Below, in pieces: positions 21,170-37,570 of a DNA stretch of 64,000 nt. Position 1 is the first letter of the stretch, and each line of letters begins with the position of its first letter. The DNA is from Nitrosomonadaceae bacterium. Its GTDB lineage: Bacteria > Pseudomonadota > Gammaproteobacteria > Burkholderiales > Nitrosomonadaceae. The DNA is taken from contig PBKR01000032.1 of assembly GCA_002721545.1 (NCBI GenBank), positions 157,585 to 221,584 on the forward strand, read 5' to 3'. The position numbers and the translations under genes are program-made. Below the pieces are notes generated by a model. It was not told the DNA's origin and made no database searches. It saw only the letters and a list, made by a program, of their open reading frames with translations.

Positions 21170-21614
21170 TTACCAATTCTGGAGGATAGGGCGCATAACA
21201 TTTTTCAGTTTTTATATTCTTAGTTTCCCAAAATATTTCTGTGAATTTATTTACTTTTTCTAAAAGCTCAACTCCATTATCTCTATTTATATCCTGTTTG
21301 CACTTTGAAGCAAGTTGCATTATAGAATGAGTTAATTCGTGTATCTCAGGATATTTAGATATTTGCGGCTCCTTAAAATAATCCCCCCAAATAGTTGACA
21401 CCTCACTTTTAACTTCTTTTGCATGCTGTTCTTTCACAGCTGTCAATCTTGCTAACTGAGATATTTTTGATGCGTTCATATCTGAGTCTTTTATTTCATC
21501 TGCTATTAGATCCATAAACCTAATAATACTTAGAGCGGAGTATTGAATAACTGCAGGATCGTAGACTTTACACGGAATATCACAATGCGCATGTGCTGTA
21601 TCAATAGTTAACAT
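21141..21614 (-). CDS. sodN: Nickel superoxide dismutase precursor
   Basis: Nickel-hook HCDIPCKVYDPA after short propeptide MLTIDTAHA; VKEQHAKEVK, IWGDYFKEPQISKYPEIHEL, IFWETK family motifs. Confidence 0.93.
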   Translation of the reverse strand: MLTIDTAHAHCDIPCKVYDPAVIQYSALSIIRFMDLIADEIKDSDMNASKISQLARLTAVKEQHAKEVKSEVSTIWGDYFKEPQISKYPEIHELTHSIMQLASKCKQDINRDNGVELLEKVNKFTEIFWETKNIKTEKCYAPYPPELVIVCPVLKSV

Positions 21615-21799
21615 ATTTCTTCCTTTACTTAATTAGATAATAAATACAAGGATAAATTAATTTTAAGAATAATTCTATATTAGAGATGAGGTAATTAAAT
21701 GGAAGGTGTTCTTCATACGAGAATAATGACGGGTTGTGGAGAGTTAGGGAATACTACTAAATCCGCTTTATCAAACTCACCCCATAACAAAAACGTTAA

Positions 21800-21949
<150 letters not shown>

Positions 21950-21989
21950 TAATTCAACTTGTCTCAGAATGTGACTGAAAAAAATTAAA

Positions 21990-24085
21990 CTATGCAATCG
22001 TGGCAACATCTCTTATTAAATGCATTATAACGGGCGCCAATTTTTTAGTATATTCTTTAACGAAACTTGCCAAACCAACTTCTTGTTCTTTGTTTCCCGT
22101 GTCGTTCTTATAGTTATCTATTAATACTAAACCAATAATCGCCATTGACAATTTATACTGTTCTTTTGCTAGATCTGCCTCTGTTCCTTTAATATTTTTC
22201 AAGTAATTGAGCACATACAGGTTATCCATGTTTAGAAAAAAATTTATTGTATTGTCCTGATTTTCCTCAATTATGAGCATATCCTTCTGATCTATTTTAT
22301 ATTCTTCAAACTTATCTTTACGGATTTCAATAATATTAGGTAAATCTTTTTGACTAGAGGAAGGAGGTTTAGGGGGACTGCGAGGGTGCTCCTTAGGCTC
22401 AACTAGTTGTAGGTAGAACTCACATTCGAATGGGTCCACGGAAGAGATATCTTCAACCTGAATTCTATAATGTTGTATTTTTTCTTTACTGGCAGGCAGT
22501 CTTAAATGCCATTTTCCATTCCAACCAGAGAGTTTTACCCCATCGTATGAGGTGATTTCGCCTTCTTCAGAGAAAACTCTGAAATCTCCAGGGTTCTCTG
22601 CACGAGACAAGTAATCATTGGGTGCATCGGTCGCGAACAAAATCCTCGGGTTTCGACCAACTTCCACAGATCGAGGATTATTTTTTGGATGGGGATTTTT
22701 TAACTCAAAGAACGTAGGGAAGTTCTTGGCAATGTATTCAGGTTCCTGATGTTTACCAAAATCGAAGGGATTATTTATTCGTATTCCCTGTAGTAGATGC
22801 CTGGTGAGTTGTGGGTTTGCCTTAAAAAGTTTCTCAAAAAGTTCTTTAAAGTTTCTTGTATCACTAATTTTTTCTATCTCATTTCTTCGCCAATTATTTT
22901 GAAATGTTTTAAGACCTTCATGTTGTGCTAGTTCGTCTCGGATTTCTTCTTTGATGTTGTCCGTAAAGGTGCTGTTAAAGATTCTTTCCCTATCGTTTTG
23001 AAAAAGTTCTTCAACATATTTGGGTGTGACTTCAGAGCAATCAATCAGAACCAGTAAATGACTTCTTATATTTTCATACCTTAATTTCTTTGTATTAAAA
23101 AATGTTGAGGGTAAACTTCCATTTGTTTGACCATTGATAACAAACATAACACCGTTGCCATAGTTTTTTACGTCAACTTCTTTTGTTTTATCCTGATCTG
23201 AGTATTTGTTAAACGCGTAGATTGTGCCCTTAAACCGTTGTTGGTTTACGTTAAATAAAAAATCAGATGGAAACCCTTTCGCCAGTACGCCACTTCTATC
23301 TCTCTCTAATCTTGTTTCTAAACCATCTAAGGTGGGCTCGTATGAATTAGCGTTAAACTTTCGTCTTTCGTGGAACCTCACGGGGACAACGGGATTAACC
23401 AACAAGGTGTTAATTTTATTGTAGAGATCAAGGAGGATATTTGTTCGGAGAGTCGGACCGATATCATAGTTATATAACTTTATAAAAGAACCAAACTCAA
23501 AATTAGTCCCATATGGTTTTGGATATGGTCCTGGAAGTAAATCAAGGAATTTTCTATCAAATGATGGAATTTTATTATTGATGGTAAGGTAAACCCACCT
23601 GCTTGATTTATAGTTACCTTCCGGCGCAATTTTTCGAACTACCGTAAATCCCCATAAGTTTGTGTCACCAGATTTTAATAATATAGGGTTCCGTTTTGAC
23701 AAAATAAATTGAAGACCATCGACGGTGCAAAAATTCACTGCACCATAACTACCCATTCCAAACTTACCCTGAACGAATCTGACACCGGCTTTATTTTTTA
23801 AGGTTAATGATAAAAATGTTTCCTCAAAGGCATCGGGTTGTTGACCCTCTGCGGAATCGATGATTGTAAAGGTTGGATTTGCTTTTCGACCAATGCATTC
23901 GAAGGATTTGATTGCTGATTGCCGATAGTGGCGTGATTATTTAAGTCAAATTTTTCGCCAATTTTAGAACCTACAGGCACCCAATATTCTTCATCTTCCC
24001 ATAAATCATAACTTTTCAGAATGTCTATTACTTGAGTACCATCTTCAACCTTTGCTATTTCTAAACATAGTTTTTCAACGTTCAT
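21990..24085 (-). pseudogene. GHKL (HATPase) ATP-binding protein gene disrupted by an internal deletion/frameshift
   Basis: ORF 23804-24085 ends its conserved part at TIGNQQSNPSNALVEK then goes out of frame; the other frame resumes at about 23885 as NPTFTIIDSAEGQQPDAFEETFLSLTLKNKAGVRFVQGKFGMGSYGAVNFC and stays open to 21990. Confidence 0.75.
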
Positions 24086-24087
24086 AT

Positions 24088-24315
24088 CTAAACCTCTAAC
24101 CGAAATTCCTTTTCTTTATGGTTTTTATTATGTTGAAATTTTGCCCTAACAGAATTTAGTTCTTTCGTTAAAGCATCAATGATTTTCTTAACATCTGCAT
24201 CTGAATACTGATAATAGCGGTTATCTGATAAATTGCCTATAAGTCTCATCTTATCGATCGCACTTACGACCCGCTTATTTGCTAGTTCTATAAATTTTTC
24301 ACGTTTATCTCTCAT
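24088..24315 (-). CDS. Small hypothetical protein, upstream partner of the GHKL ATPase gene
   Basis: 75 aa, charged helical; adjacent to the ATPase start in the same direction. Confidence 0.6.
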   Translation of the reverse strand: MRDKREKFIELANKRVVSAIDKMRLIGNLSDNRYYQYSDADVKKIIDALTKELNSVRAKFQHNKNHKEKEFRLEV

Positions 24316-24397
24316 TATATTCTCTATTGTTATATATCATTTTGTATATAGTTATATAACAATTTGCATAAAATGTCAAGAGTAAATTAAAAAATTA

Positions 24398-24787
24398 TCA
24401 AAGATTTTTTAACTTTGTTAAACATCGTTGATCAAGTTCCGCTCGATATACTTGATCCTTAAAGGAATAGTAATTTTGGACCGATCCTTTTGGTATTACG
24501 ATACGAAAATCTCTCAGTTTATTCTTGATGATTGAAAACACATGGGGCGCGTAGAATCTTTTCCCCCTGACCGTCTCATAACCATTATTTTGAAACCATT
24601 TTGCGGTCCGTTTGAACGTCCAACCCTTCTCACGAAATCCGACAATCTTATCGTGAAGGAACTCTTGGTATTCGGAGTATTTATTAGAATTAGAGAGTCG
24701 AGAGGACGTTAGAGTTGCGGTAAAACAGAGGTAATAATCAACATTAGAACACGTACGTTGGAAACTACTCCACGGTAACGGACTTGG
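24398..24787 (-). pseudogene. Truncated ORF remnant, HTH-like (recombinase-associated type)
   Basis: Minus-strand frame open from 24787 (just after an in-frame TAG at 24788-24790) to TGA at 24398: ...SNSNKYSEYQEFLHDKIVGFREKGWTFKRTAKWFQNNGYETVRGKRFYAPHVFSIIKNKLRD...; no good start codon; overlaps the glmS 3' end. Confidence 0.5.
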
Positions 24788-26612
24788 CTAAATTTCTTGG
24801 CTTATCAACATCAGTTCCTTTTTGTAGTGCAACATGATAAGCAAGTAGCTGGAGTGGAATAGCATGAAGAATAGGGCTAAGCAGTCCTGCATGTTCTGCC
24901 ATACGAATAACATGCAGTCCTTCGCTATCCTGAATTACAGATTCTGCATCTGCAAAAATATAGAGCTCTCCTCCTCGCGCACGTACTTCCTGCAGATTCG
25001 ATTTAAGTTTCTCTAATAATGTATCATTAGGAGCAATTGCAACTACGGGCATGTCCCTATCAATTAAAGCAAGGGGGCCGTGTTTCAGTTCGCCTGCAGC
25101 ATATGCTTCTGCATGAACATAAGAAATTTCTTTTAGCTTAAGTGCTCCTTCCATGGCAATAGGATAATGCATCCCACGTCCAAGAAACAGGGCATGATGC
25201 TTATGGAAAAACTTCTCAGACCATAATTTGACAGGCCCCTCCACTTTAAGTGCATGCTGCAATGCAACAGGTAAATGCCTTAACTCAGCAATCATCTCAA
25301 GTTCACGCTCTCCTGACAATTTTCCATTTAACTTTGCTAATGTCATAGTAAATAGCATCAATGATGCCAACTGCGTAGTAAATGCTTTAGTAGAAGCCAC
25401 CCCAATTTCTGGCCCTGCTCGTGTGAGAAAACATAAATCTGTTTGTCTCACAAGCGTACTTTCTGCAACATTACAAATTGCAAGACTATGAGTGCCTCCT
25501 AATGACTTAGCATAATTAAGTGCAGCAATAGTATCTGCTGTCTCTCCTGACTGTGAGATCCCTATTACCAATGTATTAGGATGAGAAACTGGATCACGAT
25601 AACGGTATTCACTTGCAATCTCTACGTTGCAAGTAACCCCAGCTACAGACTCAAGCCAGTAACGAGCAACTAGTCCAGCATGATAACTAGTACCGCAGGC
25701 CAGTATCAGAATTCCATTGATATTCTTAAAAATTCCCTCTGCATTATTTCCAAATAATTTTGGGGAGATTGAATGAGCATTGAGCACCATTTCTAATGTA
25801 TTAGCTACTGCGCTTGGTTGTTCAAATATTTCTTTTTGCATGAAATGATTGTAAGGGCCCACTTCTACTGCTGAGTTTTTGAGTCTACTTTTATGTATCT
25901 CACGTATAACTTTTACATAAGGCCTAGTGCCTAAGCAATTTACAATGCGATAGCTATCTTTATATAACTCTGCAACATCTCCTTCTTCAAGATAAATCAT
26001 ACTATTGGTCACTTGTAATAATGCCGAGGCATCTGAGGCAGCATAGTTGCCATTCTTTCCTAAACCAAGTATTAATGGGGCTCCATTACGAGAAACAATA
26101 ATACGCTCTGGATGTGACTCTTCAATTACAGCAATCGCATAAGCACCTTGTAATTCAGAAACAGAGAGACAAACCGCTTCAAATAAATCATGTTTTTTCT
26201 TTAAATTAAATGTAATAAGGTGAGCTATAACTTCTGTATCTGTATCAGAATTAAAATCAAATCCTTCATTTTTTAGTCGTTGATATAGAGCCTCATGATT
26301 CTCAATAATGCCGTTATGCACTACTGCAACCTTTGTCGCATCACCAGAGAAATGTGGGTGTGCATTACGCTCAGAAGGGGCCCCATGAGTGGCCCATCGG
26401 GTATGAGCAATACCAATTTTACCTTGATATTTCTGTTCACTTACAAGATTACTAAGTTCAGTTACTCGCCCAGTAGTACGCACCCGATTCAATTGACCAT
26501 TTAGTAATGCTAACCCAGATGAATCGTAACCGCGGTATTCAAGACGACGCAACCCTTCTAACAATACGGGGACAATATTGTCCCAGACTACTCCGCCAAC
26601 TATTCCACACAT
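24765..26612 (-). CDS. glmS: Glucosamine-fructose-6-phosphate aminotransferase
   Basis: [20 protein letters not shown]-terminal [13 protein letters not shown]. Confidence 0.97.
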   Translation of the reverse strand: MCGIVGGVVWDNIVPVLLEGLRRLEYRGYDSSGLALLNGQLNRVRTTGRVTELSNLVSEQKYQGKIGIAHTRWATHGAPSERNAHPHFSGDATKVAVVHNGIIENHEALYQRLKNEGFDFNSDTDTEVIAHLITFNLKKKHDLFEAVCLSVSELQGAYAIAVIEESHPERIIVSRNGAPLILGLGKNGNYAASDASALLQVTNSMIYLEEGDVAELYKDSYRIVNCLGTRPYVKVIREIHKSRLKNSAVEVGPYNHFMQKEIFEQPSAVANTLEMVLNAHSISPKLFGNNAEGIFKNINGILILACGTSYHAGLVARYWLESVAGVTCNVEIASEYRYRDPVSHPNTLVIGISQSGETADTIAALNYAKSLGGTHSLAICNVAESTLVRQTDLCFLTRAGPEIGVASTKAFTTQLASLMLFTMTLAKLNGKLSGERELEMIAELRHLPVALQHALKVEGPVKLWSEKFFHKHHALFLGRGMHYPIAMEGALKLKEISYVHAEAYAAGELKHGPLALIDRDMPVVAIAPNDTLLEKLKSNLQEVRARGGELYIFADAESVIQDSEGLHVIRMAEHAGLLSPILHAIPLQLLAYHVALQKGTDVDKPRNLAKSVTVE

Positions 26613-26679
26613 GGAAGTTTTCCCTTATTAATTTGAACTATGAATAGCTATAAGACATTTAAAATTTATAACACTAACC

Positions 26680-28047
26680 TCATTTTTTAGTTGGGCGCTT
26701 CCACCCTGAAACACTTCTTTGTCTAGAGCGTGACAAAGTTAATTGCTCTGGAGGAGTATTCATCGTAATAGTTGACCCTGCTCCTATAGTGGTGCCAGTA
26801 GTTATTTTTACAGGGGCAATTAATTGTGTATCTGAACCAATAAACACATTGTCTTCAATAATTGTCTGAAGCTTATTCACCCCATCGTAATTACAAGTTA
26901 TCGTCCCCGCACCCACATTAACTTTTTTCCCAATTTTTGCCTCGCCCATGTAACTCAAATGATTTACCTTGCTACCAGTATTAATATTACTATTCTTAAT
27001 TTCAACAAAATTACCAATATGGACCTCATCAGCAAGGATAGTTCCTGGGCGTATACGGGAGAATGGACCAATTCTACAATTTTTCCCTATATCAGCATCC
27101 TCAATAAAGCTAAATGGAAGAATAATGGTACCAGCCTCTATTTTTACATTCTTTAGTATGCTATTAGCGCCAATCTTCACTCCATCACCGATCTTCACTA
27201 TACCCTCAAAAATACAATTAATATCTATTTCTACATCTTTCCCAAAATCCAATTGTCCACGTATATCAATGCGTGAAGGGTCACTGATTGTTACGCCTTG
27301 TTCTAATAATTTTTTTGCAGAATTTTTTTGATAAGTTCTTTCAAGCATGGCCAATTGTATTTTGCTATTTACACCAAAAATTTCCCAAGTAAAAAGTGGA
27401 TGTGTCGCCTCTATTCTTTTTCCAGACTTAGCTGCCATTGCTACAATATCAGTCAGATAATATTCTTTTTGTGCATTGTTATTTTCTAGCTTAGGTAACC
27501 ATTCATGTAAATTAATATTCGAAACTGCCATAATACCTGTGTTAATTTCACATATTTCTAGTTGATCTTTATTTGTATCTTTTTCTTCAACAATCTCAAT
27601 AATTTTTTTAGTTGTAATATCTCGTATTATTCTACCGTAACCCAATGGATCATCTAACTCCACCGTAAGTAAGGCCAAAGAATCTTCTGATACACCTGAT
27701 ATTAATTTTCGAAGTGTCTCAGCCTTAATCAGGGGCACATCCCCATATAAAACCAGTGTTATCCCTTTTTTGTCTAGATGTGGCAAGGCCTGTAACAATG
27801 CATGACCAGTACCTAGCTGTGGTTCTTGCTTTACCCAAATAACCTGTTTATCTCTTATCAAATTTGGAACAGTTTCATTTCCATGACCATATACCACGCA
27901 AATTTTTTGTGGCGATAATACATGTGCCGTACTGAGCACATGCTCTAATAAAGGCTTTCCTGCTAGCAAATGTAAGACTTTTGGGGTAGTCGAATACATA
28001 CGCTTACCAAGTCCTGCGGCTAGAATGATGATATTAAGATTTTCCAC
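26680..28047 (-). CDS. glmU: Bifunctional UDP-GlcNAc pyrophosphorylase / GlcN-1-P acetyltransferase
   Basis: IILAAGLGKRMYSTTPKVLH, hexapeptide repeats, NYDGVNK. Confidence 0.96.
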   Translation of the reverse strand: MENLNIIILAAGLGKRMYSTTPKVLHLLAGKPLLEHVLSTAHVLSPQKICVVYGHGNETVPNLIRDKQVIWVKQEPQLGTGHALLQALPHLDKKGITLVLYGDVPLIKAETLRKLISGVSEDSLALLTVELDDPLGYGRIIRDITTKKIIEIVEEKDTNKDQLEICEINTGIMAVSNINLHEWLPKLENNNAQKEYYLTDIVAMAAKSGKRIEATHPLFTWEIFGVNSKIQLAMLERTYQKNSAKKLLEQGVTISDPSRIDIRGQLDFGKDVEIDINCIFEGIVKIGDGVKIGANSILKNVKIEAGTIILPFSFIEDADIGKNCRIGPFSRIRPGTILADEVHIGNFVEIKNSNINTGSKVNHLSYMGEAKIGKKVNVGAGTITCNYDGVNKLQTIIEDNVFIGSDTQLIAPVKITTGTTIGAGSTITMNTPPEQLTLSRSRQRSVSGWKRPTKK

Positions 28048-28136
28048 TTATTAATTCATATTTAAGTTATCTAGATAGAATCTAAGAGAAAGTTTAACTT
28101 TTATTTCTAGTTTATGCATGCTTATATTCAGAAAAT

Positions 28137-28164
28137 AAAAAAGGCGACCTAAGTCGCCTTTTTT
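28137..28164 (-). terminator. Rho-independent terminator (bidirectional form) after the atp operon
   Basis: AAAAAAGGCGAC-CTAA-GTCGCCTTTTTT perfect hairpin with flanking A/T tracts. Confidence 0.9.
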
Positions 28165-28180
28165 ACAATTTACTAATTTA

Positions 28181-28606
28181 CTAACGTGACCGCTTTCTGA
28201 ACTTCTCAATTGCTGCTATTTGAGCTATAGACTCTGCTAATTCTGCCTGAGCTCTAGCATAATCAATTTTAGAGGATTTATCTTTCATCGCTGCTTCTGC
28301 ACGCCCTTTAGCTTCAAGAGCTTTCGCTTCATCTAGATCGCCACCTCTAATAGCTGTATCAGCAAGAATAGTCACAACACTGGGCTGGACTTCTAACATC
28401 CCACCAGAGACATAAATTAATTCATCCTCTGCTTGTTCAGGAATTTTAATTCTTACCGACCCAGGTTTTATTTCTGTAATCATTGGTGCATGACGTGGAT
28501 AAATACCAACCTCACCCATTAATGCCGGCACAATAACCGCTTCAGCAACCCCGGAAAAGATTTCCTGCTCAGCACTTACCACATCTACATGTATTGTCGT
28601 TGCCAT
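28181..28606 (-). CDS. atpC: ATP synthase epsilon subunit
   Basis: [27 protein letters not shown]. Confidence 0.95.
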   Translation of the reverse strand: MATTIHVDVVSAEQEIFSGVAEAVIVPALMGEVGIYPRHAPMITEIKPGSVRIKIPEQAEDELIYVSGGMLEVQPSVVTILADTAIRGGDLDEAKALEAKGRAEAAMKDKSSKIDYARAQAELAESIAQIAAIEKFRKRSR

Positions 28607-28619
28607 AAATTAATTCTTA

Positions 28620-30005
<1,386 letters not shown>

Positions 30006-30027
30006 TTAATTACTAAATCAAAAATTA

Positions 30028-30927
30028 TTAAACTGCTGCAGCACCAGCCACTATTTCAGAAAGTTCTTTCGTTATAGCCGCTTGACGGGTCTTGTTATAA
30101 ACCAATGTAAGCTCGTTAATTACATCGCCCGCGTTATCTGATGCAGCCTTCATTGCTACCATTCGAGCAGATTGCTCAGAAGCTATATTCTCTGTCAACG
30201 ACTGATAAATAAGCGCTTCAATATACCTTACCATGATGCTATCTATTACATTTTTAGCATCAGGTTCGTATATATAATCCCATGTTCCAGCCGGTCCATC
30301 ATGATGCTTACCCTTACCTTCTTCACTATCGCCTTGTAGCCTTTCATCAGATAATGGAAGCAATTGCTCCACCATTGGCTCCTGTTTCATAGCATTAATA
30401 AAACGAGTATAAAAAAGATAGACTCGATCAAAACGATCTTCGTTGTACCCATCAAGTATTACTTTCACAGCACCAATAAGGCTTTCTAGTTTCGGTGTGT
30501 CCCCTAATCCCACAGCATTAGATACAACATTTGCACCAACACGAGTCATAAAGCCTAAACTTTTATTACCAATACAACAAATCTCGATCTGCTCTCCTTG
30601 ACCCTCCCACTCCTTAATCTTTCCTGTAGCCAAGCGCAGAATATTAGTATTTAACCCTCCACACAAACCTTTATCAGATGTAACTATAATTACACCAATA
30701 CGCTTTACCGTATCCCTTTGAATAAGAAATGGATGCTTATATTCGCTACTAGCCCGGCTCATATGTGCAGCAACATTACGAATTTTATCTCCATATGGGC
30801 GTGCTTTTTTCATTCGCTCTTGTGCTTTACGCATCTTAGAAGCAGCCACCATTTCCATAGCACGTGTGATCTTTTGCGTGTTCTTTACGCTACTGATTTT
30901 CGTCCGTATTTCTCTACTTCCTGCCAT
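30028..30927 (-). CDS. atpG: ATP synthase gamma subunit
   Basis: [36 protein letters not shown]. Confidence 0.97.
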   Translation of the reverse strand: MAGSREIRTKISSVKNTQKITRAMEMVAASKMRKAQERMKKARPYGDKIRNVAAHMSRASSEYKHPFLIQRDTVKRIGVIIVTSDKGLCGGLNTNILRLATGKIKEWEGQGEQIEICCIGNKSLGFMTRVGANVVSNAVGLGDTPKLESLIGAVKVILDGYNEDRFDRVYLFYTRFINAMKQEPMVEQLLPLSDERLQGDSEEGKGKHHDGPAGTWDYIYEPDAKNVIDSIMVRYIEALIYQSLTENIASEQSARMVAMKAASDNAGDVINELTLVYNKTRQAAITKELSEIVAGAAAV

Positions 30928-30930
30928 AAT

Positions 30931-32472
30931 TTAATAAGATCCGCTAGATTTAAAGTCTTGAACAGCTGCATCAAGATTTTTTTCTGTTTCAGCGTCAAGT
31001 TCTCCGCTTGTTTGAATTTTATCCATGATATCGCTGTAATTACTTTGTATATGGCCTTTTAATGCAGCTTCAAATGCTAGAGCACGACTTACTTCTACAT
31101 CATCTAAGTATCCCTTATTAACAGCAAACAATGTAAGCGCCATTTCAGATATACTTAAAGTTGCATATTGTGCTTGCTTCATTAATTCCGTGACCATTTT
31201 TCCACGTTCAAGCTGTTTTCTAGTAGCCTCATCAAGGTCAGAAGCAAATTGAGCAAAAGCAGCAAGTTCACGGTACTGTGCTAGTGCTAGACGCACACCA
31301 CCACCAAGTTTTTTGATGACTTTAGTTTGTGCTGCGCCACCCACCCTTGATACTGAAACACCCGCATTAATTGCTGGACGAATACCTGCATTAAATAAAT
31401 CTGTTTCCAGAAAAATCTGGCCATCAGTAATTGAAATTACGTTAGTTGGTACAAATGCTGTAACATCACCTGCCTGCGTTTCAATTACTGGCAGTGCAGT
31501 TAGTGAGCCTGTTTTGCCTTGAACCTTACCTTCAGTAGCCTTTTCTACATAATCTGCACTAACACGAGCAGCACGCTCTAATAATCTAGAATGTAGATAG
31601 AATACATCACCAGGATAAGCCTCTCGTCCTGGCGGACGACGTAGTAGCAATGATATTTGCCGATATGCCCAAGCTTGCTTAGTTAAATCATCATAAATAA
31701 TAAGAGCATCTTCTCCCCTATCACGGAAGTATTCTCCCATCGTACAGCCAGAATAAGGCGCAATAAATTGCATTGCTGCAGATTCCGATGCAGTTGCGGC
31801 AACAACAATTGTGTATTCCATAGCGCCATGTTCTTCTAATTTACGCACCACATTGGCAACTGACGATGCCTTCTGGCCAACTGCAACATAAATACAGGTC
31901 ATATTCTGACCTTTTTGATTAATAATGGCATCAATTGCAACTGCTGTTTTGCCTGTTTGGCGATCACCAATTATCAATTCACGTTGTCCTCGACCTATAG
32001 GAACCATCGCATCAATTGATTTCAAACCAGTTTGCACTGGTTGGTCCACAGACTGCCTCCAGATTACTCCAGGCGCTATCTTTTCAATTGGCTCAGACTC
32101 TGCCGCAGTTACTGGACCTTTACCATCAACAGGCTGCCCCAACGAATTAACAACCCTACCTTTTAATTCATCACCTACTGGGACCTCCAAAATACGCCCG
32201 GTACATTTTACAATGTCGCCTTCAGTAATATGCTCATATTCTCCTAAAATCACGGCCCCTACAGAATCTCGCTCTAGATTGAGCGCTAACCCAAATGTGT
32301 TGCCTGGAAACTCCAGCATTTCTCCTTGCATCACATCAGATAAGCCGTGAACGCGTACAATTCCATCAGTGACCGAAACTACGGTACCCTGAGTTTTAAT
32401 TTCTGAAGCGGCATCAAGCCCTTCTATTTTGTTTCTAATTAATTCGCTAATTTCAGATGGATTTAACTGCAT
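30931..32472 (-). CDS. atpA: ATP synthase alpha subunit
   Basis: [43 protein letters not shown]. Confidence 0.98.
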   Translation of the reverse strand: MQLNPSEISELIRNKIEGLDAASEIKTQGTVVSVTDGIVRVHGLSDVMQGEMLEFPGNTFGLALNLERDSVGAVILGEYEHITEGDIVKCTGRILEVPVGDELKGRVVNSLGQPVDGKGPVTAAESEPIEKIAPGVIWRQSVDQPVQTGLKSIDAMVPIGRGQRELIIGDRQTGKTAVAIDAIINQKGQNMTCIYVAVGQKASSVANVVRKLEEHGAMEYTIVVAATASESAAMQFIAPYSGCTMGEYFRDRGEDALIIYDDLTKQAWAYRQISLLLRRPPGREAYPGDVFYLHSRLLERAARVSADYVEKATEGKVQGKTGSLTALPVIETQAGDVTAFVPTNVISITDGQIFLETDLFNAGIRPAINAGVSVSRVGGAAQTKVIKKLGGGVRLALAQYRELAAFAQFASDLDEATRKQLERGKMVTELMKQAQYATLSISEMALTLFAVNKGYLDDVEVSRALAFEAALKGHIQSNYSDIMDKIQTSGELDAETEKNLDAAVQDFKSSGSY

Positions 32473-32484
32473 TTCTTTTAACTC

Positions 32485-33045
32485 CTAGCTTTTAAGCGCT
32501 ACAGACATGGCTTCAAGTTTTGCACGTACAGAGGCATCAAATACCTCGTCGCCAATTTCAACTTTTACCCCACCTATTAATTCTGGTTTAACATCTACTG
32601 TGGCCTCTATTTTGCATTTAAACTTAGATTCGAGACCTGTTACTAAGTCATTAATTTGTTGACTACTCATAGCAAATGCTGAACTAATCTTAGCTTCCAG
32701 CATCCCATCATGGCGCGTTTTCAATTGCTCAAATAATACGCTTACTTCTGGCAACACCCCAATTCTCTTATTTTCAACTAACAATAATATAAAGGTATGG
32801 CTGTCTTTACTGAGCTTCTTCCCACATATGTCAAAATGGATAATGCCGCAAATATCCAGCAACAATTCACCCAAATACTTTGCAGATATCTTTGGGTTAT
32901 CGAGAAGGGCTCTAATACGCTCATTATCTGCCACAAAGGCAGTAATTTTTAACATATTAGACCAATCAGGTAAATTATTACCTGATTTAGCTAGTTTAAA
33001 TGCTGCTTCTGCATAAGGCCTTGCAATTGTTAGCGCTTCAGCCAT
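32485..33045 (-). CDS. atpH: ATP synthase delta subunit
   Basis: ARPYAEAAFKLA; GGVKVEIGDEVFDASVRAKLEAM; operon position. Confidence 0.95.
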   Translation of the reverse strand: MAEALTIARPYAEAAFKLAKSGNNLPDWSNMLKITAFVADNERIRALLDNPKISAKYLGELLLDICGIIHFDICGKKLSKDSHTFILLLVENKRIGVLPEVSVLFEQLKTRHDGMLEAKISSAFAMSSQQINDLVTGLESKFKCKIEATVDVKPELIGGVKVEIGDEVFDASVRAKLEAMSVALKS

Positions 33046-33048
33046 TGA

Positions 33049-33519
33049 TTATAGCTCTGCCTTAATTGTTTTAAGTAATTCAGCGTGGGCTTTAGCGTCA
33101 ACTTCCCGATCAAGAATCTTTGCTGCCCCAGCTACTGCTAAATCAGCAACATTTTGCCGCAAAACTTCCCTAGCACGGAAAATTTCTTGTTCAACTTCTG
33201 CCTTTGCACTAGCTACTATACGATCTCCCTCTTCTTTAGCAAGACCCTTTGCTTCCTCAACTACTTGAGATGAACGTTTCTCAGCTTGAGCAATTATTTC
33301 CGCAGCCTTCTGTTTTGCTTTCTCTAAATCCTCAGAGGCAGCTTTAGAGGCTAACTCCAACTCACGCTTACCTTGCTCTCCCGCTGCCAATCCATCGGCA
33401 ATTTGTTTCTTACGATCACTTAACGCCTGCATTATAGGCGGCCATACATATTTCATACAAAACCATACAAACAAAACGAACATGATTGTTTGTGCGATTA
33501 AGGTAGCATTGATATTCAT
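33049..33519 (-). CDS. atpF: ATP synthase b subunit
   Basis: [33 protein letters not shown]; coiled coil. Confidence 0.96.
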   Translation of the reverse strand: MNINATLIAQTIMFVLFVWFCMKYVWPPIMQALSDRKKQIADGLAAGEQGKRELELASKAASEDLEKAKQKAAEIIAQAEKRSSQVVEEAKGLAKEEGDRIVASAKAEVEQEIFRAREVLRQNVADLAVAGAAKILDREVDAKAHAELLKTIKAEL

Positions 33520-33555
33520 GTGCGAACCTTTTTAATAAAAAACGATGTTGCGGCC

Positions 33556-33801
<246 letters not shown>

Positions 33802-33824
33802 CTATAAATAAAATAATGCAAAAA

Positions 33825-34733
<909 letters not shown>

Positions 34734-35111
34734 TTAATTACCTTTATTCCTGCCTTGTAGCGGAGCGATTATCCACGCCAACTGATTCACTACAAAACCA
34801 ATTAAGACTGCTAAAGGAACAAGCTTTAATACACCCATCCCTATAGCTAAAAGTGCACTTAGCACCAAAAAACGCTCCACTCCGGAGCGATAAAATATCC
34901 ACAAATAATGCTTCGCATCTCTCAGAATTTTATGTTTAACGCTTTCCATACGCCAAAGCAGTAACAAAGTATTAATTAAAGCAACTGCTCCACCATATAT
35001 CACCGCCCATGCTTCTTCTTCACCTTCTAGGGTATATGCAATAATCCCTATTATTATGGAAATTACGATTTGCAATACTGCTGTACGGTGAACGCTGGAT
35101 TTCATTACCAC
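34734..35111 (-). CDS. atpI: ATP synthase protein I
   Basis: 125 aa multi-TM protein at the head of the atp operon. Confidence 0.85.
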   Translation of the reverse strand: MVMKSSVHRTAVLQIVISIIIGIIAYTLEGEEEAWAVIYGGAVALINTLLLLWRMESVKHKILRDAKHYLWIFYRSGVERFLVLSALLAIGMGVLKLVPLAVLIGFVVNQLAWIIAPLQGRNKGN

Positions 35112-35478
35112 ATCTCAACGCATGATTTCCGAAGTCCAACTCTAGGAAAAGCGAAATTTTAATGTTTCATTTAAAGACTGTCAAGGGACAACTCTTGGGG
35201 ATTCTAAGCCACACATCTTGATAAAGATTAATTGACTTAAAATCAAAGGAATTAATATAACAAAACTTTAATAGATTTATATAAATATTTTTTAGTCTTA
35301 TTAAATTTATTTATCCCTAAATATTAATCAATAAAAATACCCAATCATATAAATTCTGGTTCTTGACCATAAAGAAGAGTAGCTCTACTATGGCAATAAT
35401 CTAATAGTATCCATTTTTTAATTTATAAAAATTAGTCATAAATAAATTTAAGCGATACTTTGTATTTAAAGTTGAGTC

Positions 35479-37538
<2,060 letters not shown>

Positions 37539-37570
37539 AGATAATAAATTTATAAGAATACGTGTACAAA

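Noticed and set aside
24700-24764. Possible Tn7-like end (TGTTCTAATG...) just past the glmS stop
   Set aside because: Only a TGT trinucleotide at a roughly suitable distance; no repeated TnsB-like sites or matching far end seen.
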